The notes under the pieces: model-generated
Databases searched by the model: none
Told to the model about the DNA's origin: nothing
Seen by the model: the letters and a program-made list of their open reading frames with translations, nothing else
Source: Paenibacillus silviterrae
GTDB taxonomy: Bacteria; Bacillota; Bacilli; Paenibacillales; NBRC-103111
DNA length: 64,000 nt
Reading direction: 5' to 3'
Assembly (NCBI RefSeq): GCF_030167925.1
Contig: NZ_JASKUT010000002.1
Location: forward strand, 1,984,001 to 2,048,000
Translations under genes and position numbers: made by a program
Shown: piece by piece, positions 16,558-26,187 of the stretch
Layout of the letters: every line of letters begins with the position of its first letter
How positions within the stretch are numbered: position 1 is the first letter of the stretch

Positions 16558-17642
16558 AAATTAAGAGCATAGAAACGTTCAGCACCCAAACGATTTGCAT
16601 AACCCGTGTCCGCACGGACGACGGACACGAGGGCATCGGACAGATTGCCCCTTATCATGCCAATATTTCCGCGCTGGTCCTGCATCAGCAGATCGCCCCT
16701 CTGGCGCTCGGAAAGGATGCCGACCCAATTGCCGATCTTGTAGAGGCCATTGTTACCCACGAGCATAAATTCCCCGGCTCTTATGTGTGCCGTGCTGTCG
16801 GCGGACTCGATACTGCGCTTTGGGACCTTAAGGGAAAGCGCCTCGGGAAAAGTGTATGCGAGCTGCTTGGTGGATCAACCGGGGATATCGAGGTGTACGG
16901 CTCGAGCATGCGGCGGGATATCATGCCGAAGGAGGAGGGCGAGCGTCTGAAGCGGCTTCAGGATAAGCATGGCTTCCGTGCCTTTAAGTTCCGAATTGCC
17001 AATAAATTCGGAAACGACGTCGACGTATATCCGGGCCGTACGGAGCAGATCGTGCCTGCAGTGCGCCGTGCGCTTGGTGATGATACGCTGCTGTATGTCG
17101 ACGCCAACAGCGGCTTTACCCCCACTCGTGCCATTGAGGTGGGCCGCATGCTTGAACAATACGGCGTGGTGCACTACGAGGAACCGTGTCCGTATCCGCA
17201 GCTTGAATGGACCAAACAGGTTACGGAAGCTCTCAAGCTGAATGTAACGGGCGGGGAGCAGGATACGGACCTGGCGCAGTTCCGGCGGATGATCAACATG
17301 CATGCCGTCGATATTGTTCAACCCGACATCTGTTACATCGGCGGACTCAGCCGGGCACTTGAGGTTGCGCGTATGGCTCAGGAGGCTGGAATGACGTGTA
17401 CCCCGCATGCGGCTAATTTATCGATGGTTACAATTTTTACGATGCACATGTGCGGGGCGATTCCGAACCGAGGTTCATTTATGGAGTTCAGCATCGAATC
17501 TAATGATTGGACAAAGGACTTGTTTATGGAGGACCTCACGGTGAGGGACGGCAAAATCTCCATTCCTAACGGCCCTGGCTGGGGGATTACCGTGCGGCCG
17601 GAATGGCTTGAGAAAGCGGATTATCGAATTAGCCAATTGTAA
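16554..17642 (+). CDS. mandelate racemase/muconate lactonizing enzyme family protein, likely acid-sugar dehydratase
   Basis: 362 residues of the enolase superfamily. Metal ligands are Asp183 (YVDANSG), Glu209 (YEEPCPY) and Glu235 (TGGEQDT); His285 in CTPHAAN is a likely catalytic base. Relatives dehydrate sugar acids such as galactonate or glucarate to 2-keto-3-deoxy products. The TTG start overlaps the stop of the preceding gene, with AAGGAGAGGG upstream. Only locus 1 has this enzyme; the second copy of the cassette lacks it. Substrate specificity cannot be told from the motifs alone. Confidence 0.88.
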   Translation: MKIKSIETFSTQTICITRVRTDDGHEGIGQIAPYHANISALVLHQQIAPLALGKDADPIADLVEAIVTHEHKFPGSYVCRAVGGLDTALWDLKGKRLGKSVCELLGGSTGDIEVYGSSMRRDIMPKEEGERLKRLQDKHGFRAFKFRIANKFGNDVDVYPGRTEQIVPAVRRALGDDTLLYVDANSGFTPTRAIEVGRMLEQYGVVHYEEPCPYPQLEWTKQVTEALKLNVTGGEQDTDLAQFRRMINMHAVDIVQPDICYIGGLSRALEVARMAQEAGMTCTPHAANLSMVTIFTMHMCGAIPNRGSFMEFSIESNDWTKDLFMEDLTVRDGKISIPNGPGWGITVRPEWLEKADYRISQL

Positions 17643-17679
17643 GAAATGAAATGGAAGCTAAATTCAGGAGGAATTAACT

Positions 17680-19704
17680 ATGGCATGGTGGGAACAGAAG
17701 CCTCTTCGGCTGATACAGACAAATTTAAGAGAGATTGATGCGAGGCTCGATATCAATCAGTATATAGCCAGCCTTGAGGAGTTTTCGGCAAACGTTTTGC
17801 TCTTTAACGTGGGGGGAATTGTGGCCAACTATCCTTCCGCCCTCGAATTCCATTATGTCAACCCGAATTTGAAGGAAGATTTTGTCGGGCAGGTGATTGA
17901 ACGCGTTCGCGAACGAGGGATGAAGTTCATAGCCCGCTTTGATTTCAGCCGGTTAAATGAACAATGCGCTTTGCCGAATCCGGATTGGCTGTATCGGAGT
18001 ATTGAAGGAAAGATCGTCAATTACAACGGCCAGGTGCATACTTGTATCAATGGCTTTTACCAACAAGAATATTCGCTCAAAATCTTGCGGGAAGTGGCTG
18101 AACGGTATCCCATTGACGGTATATTCTTCAATATGCACGGTTATGTAACGCATGACTACAGTTACAATTATTACGGAATTTGCCAATGCGACAGCTGTCA
18201 GAAGCGGTTTTTGGAATATACAGGCCATGAACGGCTTCCTCTTCAAGAGGATCCGAACGATCCGGTGTTCCGGGATTATGAGAAGTTCCGTACCGAAACG
18301 GTAAGGGAGCTGTTTCTCAAACGGGTAGAGGTAGTTAAGAGCATCAATCCGCATATCGCGATTTGCAACTATACGCATTCGGGTACCGACATCTTCCGCA
18401 AGGAATCCAATACGGGGATGAATCGCCCTTTACCGGAATGGAATTTTTCGGCTACGGAAAATGTGCGCACGGTTCAGGGCACTTGGGACGGAATGGCCGT
18501 AAGTAATTCCGCGGTTCACTTCGTTGATTATGCTATGCGGCATACCGCGGTTTCACCCCATTTAACCGGACTCCGGCTGGTACAGAATCTGGTAAACGGG
18601 GGAGGGCTCGATTACTATGTGATCGGCACGCTTATTAATCAGGATGACCGGCTTTGCTTCGATCTAGTGAAGGATATTTTCCGCTTCCATCAAAAACACG
18701 AGGACTATTATTCGAACATTACCTCCCTAGCGGAGATTTGCCTGGTTGTTCCAGAAGGCAGCAGTATGTATGGAAGCAAAAATGAATTAAAGGGCATCAT
18801 GAGAATTTTGGCGGAAAACCACGTGCAATATGATCTATTGCATGATAGCATGCTGCAATCGCCGCAGATTGACGAGAAACTCCGCCGATACAAGATCTTG
18901 ATCCTTGCCGACCAGCGAAGTATGAGCGATGAAGCCGTGCAAGCGGTTGATCGTTTCGTAGAAGCAGGAGGTAAACTCCTTGCAACCGGATTTACCTCCA
19001 CCTGCGACCTCAAAGGTCATCCGATGGGGCGCATCCGCCTGCAAAGCATCGGGGCCAAGGAGTTTGTCCTTAAACCCCAGACACAGGGGGCCTACTTCCG
19101 AATTCGTGAAAATGACAAGACGATTCTTAAACATTTCGAACAAATCGATCTTGTTTACTTATACGGAGAGGCCTTGGAATGCAAGCTTGGGGAAGGGGCA
19201 GCCGGATTCCTTGGGCTCATTCCCTCCTGTATGTTCGGACCGCCGGAGAAATGTTACATCACCGAGGAGACCGATACAGCCGGACTGATTTACAACCGCT
19301 ATGGAAAAGGGGAATCCGCCTATATACCATGGGGAATCGGTGCGCACTATGAAAAGCTGAGCAACCACGGCCATGCCCGCCTCTTGATGGCAGCGATACG
19401 GGATGTGCTCAGCCACCGGGAATCGCTTCAAGTTACCTCTTCACCGCTCGTGGAAGTATGCCTCCATCAGGGTCCTTCGCGTCGACTTGTAAGTGCCGTG
19501 AATGGTTCCGGCCAGCTGGGAACAGCCTTCCACGCACCGATTCCAATTCGCGACATCCGCTTCACCCTTCGGGCTGATTCCGAACCATCCCGTGTGTATG
19601 GGTTGCGTCGCTCCGGAGATATTCCTTTCGTGTATAGCGACGGACAGCTATCGTTTGATCTGGATGAGCTGGACCTGTTTGAGACGGTTGTGGTCGAGGA
19701 TTAA
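17680..19704 (+). CDS. GHL6-like TIM-barrel glycosidase with GATase-like domain (copy 1)
   Basis: 674 residues, no signal peptide. Residues 1-330 form a TIM-barrel-like region (RLIQTNLRE, KFIARFDFSR, PIDGIFFNM). It contains the cysteine motif ICQCDSCQKRF seen in hypothetical glycosyl hydrolase 6 proteins. Residues about 355-560 resemble the beta-galactosidase trimerisation (class I GATase-like) domain: YKILILADQRSMSDEAVQAVDRFVEAGGKLLATG. A small beta-domain ends the protein. AGGAGG lies 9 bases before the ATG. It is about three-quarters similar by eye to 44603-46633. No biochemical activity can be assigned. Confidence 0.7.
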   Translation: MAWWEQKPLRLIQTNLREIDARLDINQYIASLEEFSANVLLFNVGGIVANYPSALEFHYVNPNLKEDFVGQVIERVRERGMKFIARFDFSRLNEQCALPNPDWLYRSIEGKIVNYNGQVHTCINGFYQQEYSLKILREVAERYPIDGIFFNMHGYVTHDYSYNYYGICQCDSCQKRFLEYTGHERLPLQEDPNDPVFRDYEKFRTETVRELFLKRVEVVKSINPHIAICNYTHSGTDIFRKESNTGMNRPLPEWNFSATENVRTVQGTWDGMAVSNSAVHFVDYAMRHTAVSPHLTGLRLVQNLVNGGGLDYYVIGTLINQDDRLCFDLVKDIFRFHQKHEDYYSNITSLAEICLVVPEGSSMYGSKNELKGIMRILAENHVQYDLLHDSMLQSPQIDEKLRRYKILILADQRSMSDEAVQAVDRFVEAGGKLLATGFTSTCDLKGHPMGRIRLQSIGAKEFVLKPQTQGAYFRIRENDKTILKHFEQIDLVYLYGEALECKLGEGAAGFLGLIPSCMFGPPEKCYITEETDTAGLIYNRYGKGESAYIPWGIGAHYEKLSNHGHARLLMAAIRDVLSHRESLQVTSSPLVEVCLHQGPSRRLVSAVNGSGQLGTAFHAPIPIRDIRFTLRADSEPSRVYGLRRSGDIPFVYSDGQLSFDLDELDLFETVVVED

Positions 19705-19734
19705 TACCTTCAATATGTTTGGGGAGGATAAACC

Positions 19735-20733
19735 ATGAGGGACATTCGCGTTGTGCTTACTACGGTTGACTATAAAGATGGGCATTATCAGAGATTAGCT
19801 CAGGCCTTTGAACCGGCAACGCTCATCCGCCTGCGAAGTGACGATCACGAAGGCATAGGGCAAGCGCTTGAGGTCGCGGATGTGGCGGTGCTTGCAGGCG
19901 ATCTCGATGAACGATTCGTGAAGGCTCCGCTGCTCCGCTGGGTTCATTGTGACCATGCCGGGTTAAACAAGTGCGCTTGGCCTGAACTGTTCCAGCAGGG
20001 ATTGCTTGTCACGAGTTCAGCGGGGCGGTCATCTCCGGCGTTGGCGGAGCATGCACTATTTTTTATGCTGGCGCTGGCCTACCAATACCCGCGGTTCCTT
20101 GACGCCCAGCGGTCACACCAATGGGGAGTGCCCGGTCAGAACGAGCTGCGGGGATTGTACGGAAGAACGGTCGGCATCATCGGCATGGGCAATACCGGCA
20201 CCGAGCTGGCTGTGCGGGCCAAAGCCATGGGAATGCGAGTGCTCGGTTATCGCCGGAGCAGCGCCCCTCCGCCTCCGGGAGTCGATAGGCTCTTCTGCGG
20301 CGGCAACGCCGATTCGCTTGACGAGCTGCTTGCCGAGAGCGATTTTATCGTGCTTGCCGTGCCTTTGAGCAATGCGACGCATCACTTGATCGGCCGCCGG
20401 GAGCTGGCGCTGATGAAAAGTTCCGCTTGCATTGTCAACATGGCTCGCGGGGCCGTCATTGAGGAAGCAGCGTTGGCAGAAGCTCTCTATGCGGGGCAGA
20501 TCGGCGGAGCCGGGTTGGACACCTTTACACAGGAACCGCTGCCTTCGGACAGCCCGCTCTGGGATGCGCCCAATACGCTGATTACGCCGCATACTACGCC
20601 GCAGGTGCCAGACCGCACCGGTCGTTCCATCGACATCATTGCTGAGAATGTAAGACGTTACCGTGCCGGGGAGCCCATGCTCAACGAATTACGCCCTGAC
20701 GATGTATACACACCGGAATCACGAGGAAGTTGA
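19735..20733 (+). CDS. D-isomer-specific 2-hydroxyacid dehydrogenase (copy 1)
   Basis: 332 residues. NAD(P)-binding loop VGIIGMGNTGTELAVRAKAMG. Catalytic Arg in NMARGAVIEEAAL, Glu in TFTQEPLPSDSPLW and His in ITPHTTPQVPDRTG, so the active site is complete. It would interconvert a 2-keto acid and a D-2-hydroxy acid. It starts 30 bases after the GHL6-like gene and is the last gene of the locus 1 operon. The same neighbour pair recurs at 44603-47661, so it probably acts on a product of the same pathway. Confidence 0.92.
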   Translation: MRDIRVVLTTVDYKDGHYQRLAQAFEPATLIRLRSDDHEGIGQALEVADVAVLAGDLDERFVKAPLLRWVHCDHAGLNKCAWPELFQQGLLVTSSAGRSSPALAEHALFFMLALAYQYPRFLDAQRSHQWGVPGQNELRGLYGRTVGIIGMGNTGTELAVRAKAMGMRVLGYRRSSAPPPPGVDRLFCGGNADSLDELLAESDFIVLAVPLSNATHHLIGRRELALMKSSACIVNMARGAVIEEAALAEALYAGQIGGAGLDTFTQEPLPSDSPLWDAPNTLITPHTTPQVPDRTGRSIDIIAENVRRYRAGEPMLNELRPDDVYTPESRGS

Positions 20734-20787
20734 TCCGATTCGCAAAGAATAATGGCTTTGGAGAGGTGTAACGTTCGACCCAACGTA

Positions 20788-20857
20788 TTGACACGGTTGG
20801 TAACCTGTGGGAAAATAACTGTGAACGTTATGTAGAACAATGTTCAATATAATGAAC
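20788..20857 (+). promoter_or_regulatory. glcEFD promoter and IclR-type operator
   Basis: TTGACA (20788-20793), 17 bases ending CTGTGG, then GAAAAT (20811-20816). The operator GTTCAATATAATGAAC (20842-20857) begins exactly 31 bases after the -10 box. An extra GAACAATGTTC palindrome overlaps it upstream. Confidence 0.65.
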
Positions 20858-20948
20858 AAGTTTGAAGGGTTATCAGCTGAAGTTACTGCAAAAGCAAGTT
20901 TTACTTGGATGAATAGGATGTTTACCGATTTTCAAGCGGGGTGAGAGA

Positions 20949-22310
20949 ATGCCTGAAACGGTCAAGCTAACAACCGAGAAAATGAAGCATGATTTGGTCG
21001 AAATGGTTGGTTCGGAGAACGTTGCGGTTGGTAGCGTGGAGAGGGAGCGTCAATATCAGCTTCAGGCTCCTTTGGTAGTATTTCCTGATGAGGAACGGAA
21101 GGTCGAGCGGATTCTGGGCTGGGCCAGTGAAAACCATGCTCAGATCGCACCTCAGGGCGGGGGGACGAAGGATGCGTATGGACATTCCGGTGATGGAGCG
21201 GATGTGATCCTGTCGCTTAGAAGAATGTCCGGCATCCTTCACCATTCCGTCGGGGATCTTACCGTTTCCGTGCTGCCGGGTACAACCTTGGGCGAGCTTC
21301 AGCAGGCATTAGGTAAGGAAGGGCAGTTTCTGCCGCTTGATCCGGCATGGGAGGAGCAATCGACCCTTGGCGGGATCATCTCAGCCAACGCGTCGGGGCC
21401 CAAAAGAGCGATGTACGGTTCAGCAAGAGATTATTTAATCGCTTCCCGCGTTTGTTATCCGGACGGCACCCTGATTCGTACAGGTGCCAAGGTCGTCAAG
21501 AATGTGGCCGGTTACGACATGAACAAGCTTATGATCGGTTCCATGGGGACTCTGGGGGTATTCACCGAGCTTACTTTTAAAATCCGGCCCATCCCCGTTT
21601 ACGCCGGGGCTTTGGCCATTCACAGCACAGACTTGCTTAAGCTTCGCAGGCTGCAGGAAATGCTGCTCGATTCCCAGCTTGAGCCTTCCGCAGCGGAATG
21701 GGTGAACAGACGGCTTGGATTGCGAATATTCCGGGGGGCATTTGAAGGTCCTATCCTGCTTGTATCGTTTGAGGATGTGGAACGCTCGGTACAATATCAG
21801 TTGAACTGGCTGCTGAACGTGTGTGATAGGTTAGGCGTTACAGTGCAGGAGCAGATCTCCGGACATAAGGAAACCGAGGCTGTGCTCTCCGGGCTGCGAG
21901 CGCATCTTCCGAATTCGAATGACCTTCCTGACGACAAGCTTGTCGTTAGCGTCAAGCTGCTCTCCATGATTGCAGAAGTACCGGCCGTTTATGAGGCCGT
22001 GCAAAATGCAGCAGATGAAAGAGGGCTGCCGCTCGATTTCCATGGGGGCTTATATACGGGCATCAGCAGAGCAACGGTTCAAGCAGACCTTGGACAGCAG
22101 CGGGAAGTGCTCGAATGGCTGCACACCGTCGAATCGTTCCTCCAAGGGCTGAACGGACGTTCGGTGATCGAAGTCGCACCTCGCAGCATCAAGATGAAGC
22201 TGAATGTATGGGGCGCAGAAGCGGAAGATTGGAATTTGATGAAAGGCATCAAACATAAAATCGATCCCAAGCGCATCTTGAATCCGGGTCGGTTTGTAGG
22301 AGGGATTTGA
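20949..22310 (+). CDS. glcE: glycolate oxidase FAD-binding subunit GlcE
   Basis: 453 residues of the FAD-binding type 4 (PCMH) family. Key segments are IAPQGGGTKDAYG, PLDPAWEEQSTLGGIISANASGPKRAMYGSARD and KVVKNVAGYDMNKLMIGSMGTLG, which match GlcE rather than GlcD. The ATG has GGGGTGAG upstream and lies about 90 bases after the operator. GlcF follows after one base. With GlcD and GlcF it forms the membrane-associated complex oxidising glycolate to glyoxylate. The order E-F-D differs from glcDEF of Escherichia coli. Confidence 0.92.
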   Translation: MPETVKLTTEKMKHDLVEMVGSENVAVGSVERERQYQLQAPLVVFPDEERKVERILGWASENHAQIAPQGGGTKDAYGHSGDGADVILSLRRMSGILHHSVGDLTVSVLPGTTLGELQQALGKEGQFLPLDPAWEEQSTLGGIISANASGPKRAMYGSARDYLIASRVCYPDGTLIRTGAKVVKNVAGYDMNKLMIGSMGTLGVFTELTFKIRPIPVYAGALAIHSTDLLKLRRLQEMLLDSQLEPSAAEWVNRRLGLRIFRGAFEGPILLVSFEDVERSVQYQLNWLLNVCDRLGVTVQEQISGHKETEAVLSGLRAHLPNSNDLPDDKLVVSVKLLSMIAEVPAVYEAVQNAADERGLPLDFHGGLYTGISRATVQADLGQQREVLEWLHTVESFLQGLNGRSVIEVAPRSIKMKLNVWGAEAEDWNLMKGIKHKIDPKRILNPGRFVGGI

Positions 22311-22311
22311 G

Positions 22312-23679
22312 ATGTCGCAACAAGGCGTTAAAAAGAAGCAAGCGGCTCCCCCGGCATGCGACGATGTTTCGTTAACCCGTTCCAACTATTTATGGGAGGA
22401 TGCCCCCGATCCGGATAAATTCTCGCAATGCGTGCATTGCGGGATGTGTCTGGAGGCGTGCCCGACCTACCAGGAAACCGCATTGGAACCGCATTCCCCT
22501 CGGGGGCGGGTCTATTTGATCAAATCCGTTGCGGAAGGGAAAATGCAGCTGAACGAGTTTTTCAAGCATCCGGTGTCTACTTGTCTGGATTGCCGGGCAT
22601 GCGAAACCGCTTGTCCGTCTAATGTTCAAGTGGGTGCGCTTATCGAAGAAGCGAGAGGACAGCTGTACAAGGCGGATCCCCCAAAAGGCTTCTCGGGTCT
22701 GCTTCACAAGCTGTTTCTACATGGGCTGTTCCCGTATCCGTCAAGAATGCAAATGCTTGGTACGCTGCTGAAGCTGTACCAAAAGTCCGGACTCGCTTAT
22801 GCAGCGGATAAGCTCGGATTGATGCGGCTCTTTCCGCCGCATTTGCGCGAAATGGAGAAGGCGCTGCCGAAGCTTTCGAGTCCTCCGGTGCTTCGTTCCC
22901 ACCCGGAAACGATGCCGGCCATCGGTGTCAAACGGGCGAAGGTGGCGGTGCTTACGGGCTGCGTCATGGATGTCGTGTTCAGCGACGTGAACGAGGCGAC
23001 GATCCGGGTTCTCCGTCGTAACGGCTGCGAGGTATGGATTCCGAAAGCGCAAAAATGCTGCGGCGCTCTGCACGTTCATGCAGGGGACCGGGATCAAGCG
23101 AGGCAATTGGCTCGCCATAATATTGATGTATTTTTATCCGATGACATTGACGCCATCATTATCAATGCGGCGGGCTGCGGTTCAACGCTGAAGGAATACG
23201 ATGAATTGTTCAAGCATGATGAGCGCTACCGCGAGAAGGCGCATTTGTTCAGCGAAAAAATCATGGACGTATCGCAGTTTCTCGACCGGCTCGGGCTGAT
23301 CGCTCCTAAAGGGAAGCTCGACATGACGGTCACCTATCATGACGCATGCCATTTGGCGCACGCCCAAGGTATACGGACCGAGCCGCGCCGGCTGCTTGCG
23401 GCCATCCCCGGCTTACGCATCGTCGAGCTGCCCGACGCCGACCGCTGCTGCGGCAGTGCAGGCATCTATAACCTGACGCATCCCGACATGGCGGGGCAGC
23501 TTCTGGACCGCAAGATGAACGACATCCCCGGCGGATGCGATGCGGTGGCGATGGGCAATCCCGGATGTATGATGCAGTTTCAGGTAGGCGTTGTGCGCCA
23601 TGACCGGACGGAGCAAATTGTCCATACGGTCCAGCTGCTCGATTGGGCATATCGCAACGAGGAGGCGCATCGCCCATGA
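22312..23679 (+). CDS. glcF: glycolate oxidase iron-sulfur subunit GlcF
   Basis: 455 residues. Two 4Fe-4S motifs at the N-terminus, CVHCGMCLEACPTYQ and CLDCRACETACPSN, followed by two cysteine-rich CCG domains (KCCGALHVHAGD and RCCGSAGIYNLTHP), the usual GlcF arrangement. It passes electrons from the flavin subunits to the quinone pool. It starts 1 base after glcE and its stop overlaps the glcD start, so the three are translationally coupled. Confidence 0.94.
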   Translation: MSQQGVKKKQAAPPACDDVSLTRSNYLWEDAPDPDKFSQCVHCGMCLEACPTYQETALEPHSPRGRVYLIKSVAEGKMQLNEFFKHPVSTCLDCRACETACPSNVQVGALIEEARGQLYKADPPKGFSGLLHKLFLHGLFPYPSRMQMLGTLLKLYQKSGLAYAADKLGLMRLFPPHLREMEKALPKLSSPPVLRSHPETMPAIGVKRAKVAVLTGCVMDVVFSDVNEATIRVLRRNGCEVWIPKAQKCCGALHVHAGDRDQARQLARHNIDVFLSDDIDAIIINAAGCGSTLKEYDELFKHDERYREKAHLFSEKIMDVSQFLDRLGLIAPKGKLDMTVTYHDACHLAHAQGIRTEPRRLLAAIPGLRIVELPDADRCCGSAGIYNLTHPDMAGQLLDRKMNDIPGGCDAVAMGNPGCMMQFQVGVVRHDRTEQIVHTVQLLDWAYRNEEAHRP

Positions 23680-25148
23680 ATAACGCTAAGAATACGGCGA
23701 GAAACGGATTCGCCAGTCACGAGCAGCGTGAGCAATTCATCCGGGCTATGGAGCAAATGATGGGGCCTGCTGCCGTCCTGCACAGGTATGAAGATTTGGT
23801 AGCGTACGAATGTGATGGATATACGATTGAAAAATCGCTTCCCGCGGCCGTCGTTTTCCCAAAGTCGACGGAGGAGGTTTCCCTGGTAGTCAAATATTTG
23901 TATGAACGGCGAATTCCTTTTTTGCCTCGAGGAGCGGGAACAGGCCTTAGCGGCGGGGCCATAGCGCTAGGCGGGGAGGTGATCGTCAGCCTGGTGCGCA
24001 TGAATAAATTGATTAGTATCGACTACATGAACCGCAGAGCGGTCGTTCAGCCGGGTTATGTCAATCTGAAGCTGTCCAATTCGATTTCGTCGAAGGGTTA
24101 CTATTACGCGCCGGATCCTTCCAGTCAGGCAACCTGTACGATCGGGGGAAACGTCGGGGAAAACGCCGGCGGAGCACACTGTCTCAAATACGGTGTAACC
24201 ACCAACCATGTATTGGGACTTGAGCTCGTACTGCCGAACGGAGACATTGTGAAAACCGGAGGGACGCCGGACAGTCCGGGGTATGATTTGCTCGGCATTC
24301 TTACCGGTTCGGAAGGCACGATGGGCATCGTAACGGAAATTACGGTCAGAATATTGAAGAGGCCGCAGGGCGTCAAGACGGTGCTCGCCTTATACGACGA
24401 CGTGGGTGACGCAAGCAGGGCCGTGTCGGAAATCATTGCTGCAGGCATCGTTCCGGCAGCCCTGGAAATGATGGATAAGATCGCCATTGAGGGAGTTGAA
24501 TCTGGCAATTATCCGGTTGGATACCCAAGGGATTTGAGTGCGGTGCTTATTGTCGAAGTTGACGGCATCGAGGAAGGGCTGCAGGATCAGATCGATCACA
24601 TCATTGCTGTGTGCCGAAGAAACCGAGTACGGGAGGTGCGCCAGGCGGCCGATGCTCAGGAAAGAGCGCGGTGGTGGGCTAACCGGAAAACCGCTTTCGG
24701 CGCAATGGGCACCATTTCTCCCGATTATCTGGTTCAGGATGGAGTGATCCCGCGCAGCAAGCTTCCCGAAGTTCTGGCGAAGGTCGGCGAGATCAGCGCG
24801 AAATACGAGCTGCGCATCGCCAATGTGTTTCACGCCGGCGACGGCAATTTGCATCCGCTCATTTTATTTGATTCCAGAGTGCCAGGAGAAACGGAACGAG
24901 CGGTAGCCGCAGGCTCAGAGGTGCTGAAGGCTTGCGCGGACGTAGGCGGATCCATTACCGGCGAACATGGAGTGGGAATTGAGAAGATGGAGGATATGCG
25001 TTTTATTTTCAATGAGCAAGAAATTCAGGCTCAAACCGATATCCGCGACGTATTCAACCCGCTCGGCTTATGCAACCCGGACAAAGTATTTCCGAAGCCT
25101 GCCCGTTGTGTGGAGGTTAAGAAATTTATCGCTTCCTCCAAGGAATAG
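23676..25148 (+). CDS. glcD: glycolate oxidase catalytic FAD subunit GlcD
   Basis: 490 residues. FAD-binding region FLPRGAGTGLSGGAIALGGEVIVSL and APDPSSQATCTIGGNVGENAGGAHCLKYG; C-terminal FAD oxidase domain with VFHAGDGNLHPLI and GSITGEHGVGIEK. The ATG at 23676 overlaps the glcF stop (ATGA) with GGAGG upstream; an open extension to 23643 lies inside glcF. The glcE and glcF neighbours favour glycolate over D-lactate as substrate, though D-lactate is often a second substrate. Confidence 0.93.
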   Translation: MNNAKNTARNGFASHEQREQFIRAMEQMMGPAAVLHRYEDLVAYECDGYTIEKSLPAAVVFPKSTEEVSLVVKYLYERRIPFLPRGAGTGLSGGAIALGGEVIVSLVRMNKLISIDYMNRRAVVQPGYVNLKLSNSISSKGYYYAPDPSSQATCTIGGNVGENAGGAHCLKYGVTTNHVLGLELVLPNGDIVKTGGTPDSPGYDLLGILTGSEGTMGIVTEITVRILKRPQGVKTVLALYDDVGDASRAVSEIIAAGIVPAALEMMDKIAIEGVESGNYPVGYPRDLSAVLIVEVDGIEEGLQDQIDHIIAVCRRNRVREVRQAADAQERARWWANRKTAFGAMGTISPDYLVQDGVIPRSKLPEVLAKVGEISAKYELRIANVFHAGDGNLHPLILFDSRVPGETERAVAAGSEVLKACADVGGSITGEHGVGIEKMEDMRFIFNEQEIQAQTDIRDVFNPLGLCNPDKVFPKPARCVEVKKFIASSKE

Positions 25149-25212
25149 CGTGTTAATCCATGTTCTTTGACAAGATAACCACTCACACATTGACTGGCCT
25201 GAGAAATGCATG

Positions 25213-25240
25213 TTAGGATTGGGTGATACGGGGTTATAAT
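25213..25240 (+). promoter_or_regulatory. promoter of the IclR-family regulator gene
   Basis: TTAGGA (25213-25218), 16-base spacer, TATAAT (25235-25240), 42 bases before the start codon. No GTTCAT-type operator is visible here. Confidence 0.5.
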
Positions 25241-25281
25241 AGATAGAAAACAGGATGGCACGGATGAAAGAAGGAAACGCG

Positions 25282-26028
25282 ATGGAACAAAAATATGCTG
25301 TACCTGCACTCGATCGGGCGCATGCCGTATTGAAGCTGCTTGCCGAAGAGCCTTTTAAATGGAAACTATCTGATATATCCAAGCATCTGCGCATCAGCAA
25401 AAGCACACTGTACTCTCTGCTCTCTACGATGGAACGCCTGCAGTGGATACAGAAAGACCGAAACGAGACTTATGCAGTCGGGAGCTCGCTAGGAGATTTC
25501 GGCGGCGCTTACTTTAGGCAGTATGATCTGATTGAAGAATTTAAACGGGCCGCAGGGCCGGTCATGCAGACACTTCAGGAATCGGTTCAGCTGGCCCGTT
25601 TGGATGGGAATGCGGTTTTATATCTCGCCAAAATGGAAGCGCCCTCTCCGGTTCAGATGGTGTCAGGCCCCGGCGTACGTTTCCCGGCTCATGCAACCGG
25701 TCTTGGAAAGTCGCTGATGATGGATATAGATGCCGAACAGATGGCGCGAATATTCCCCGAAGAGACGCTGCCCCAAGTAACGGAACATACGATTGGTTCG
25801 CGCGAGGTGTTTATGCGGGAGCTGGAGAAGGCACGGCACCTTGGTTATTCCATGGACCTTCAAGAGGGTGTCATGGGCTTTTGCTGCGTCGCAGCACCGG
25901 TTCGCCACAGGGGGGAAGTGGTTGCAGCCGTCAGCTGCTCCATGCCGATCCATCATTGGGAAGCGAAGAAAGAAAGTGCCGTAAGAGAGATTTGTGCTTT
26001 GGCCCAAAGATTATCAACAAATAAATGA
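25282..26028 (+). CDS. IclR-family transcriptional regulator of the glycolate/glyoxylate module
   Basis: 248 residues. Winged helix at the N-terminus (LDRAHAVLKLLAEEP, LRISKSTLYSLLSTMERLQWI) and the C-terminal IclR effector domain (FPAHATGLGKSLMM, GYSMDLQEGVMGFCCVAAPV). The ATG at 25282 has AAGGA 6 bases upstream; ATGs at 25255 and 25264 are in frame but lack a ribosome site. It sits between glcD and the FAH/malate synthase operon, and the three operator-bearing promoters all drive C2/C4 acid genes. IclR proteins of this branch respond to small acids such as glyoxylate; the actual effector is unknown. Confidence 0.9.
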   Translation: MEQKYAVPALDRAHAVLKLLAEEPFKWKLSDISKHLRISKSTLYSLLSTMERLQWIQKDRNETYAVGSSLGDFGGAYFRQYDLIEEFKRAAGPVMQTLQESVQLARLDGNAVLYLAKMEAPSPVQMVSGPGVRFPAHATGLGKSLMMDIDAEQMARIFPEETLPQVTEHTIGSREVFMRELEKARHLGYSMDLQEGVMGFCCVAAPVRHRGEVVAAVSCSMPIHHWEAKKESAVREICALAQRLSTNK

Positions 26029-26037
26029 GGTGCTTTC

Positions 26038-26078
26038 ATTCCGTTTTAACGCGTCTTCCGACGGAACGGGATTTTTTG
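26038..26078 (+). terminator. weak terminator-like hairpin after the IclR gene
   Basis: TTCCGT pairs with ACGGAA across a 16-base loop, with ATTTTTTG a few bases later. Short stem, so uncertain. Confidence 0.35.
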
Positions 26079-26101
26079 CCCAACAAATTGTCTTATTCCC
26101 A

Positions 26102-26171
26102 TTGACGTTTAAAGAAAACTATGGGAATATTATTTTAAGTAATATAATGAACAGTGTTCATAATAATGAAC
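26102..26171 (+). promoter_or_regulatory. promoter and IclR-type operator of the FAH-malate synthase operon
   Basis: TTGACG (26102-26107), 17-base spacer ending CTATGG, GAATAT (26125-26130). The operator GTTCATAATAATGAAC (26156-26171) starts 31 bases after the -10 box and is identical to that of the malic enzyme gene. TGAACAGTGTTCA overlaps it upstream. Confidence 0.7.
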
Positions 26172-26187
26172 GAAAGGTTGATGAAAG

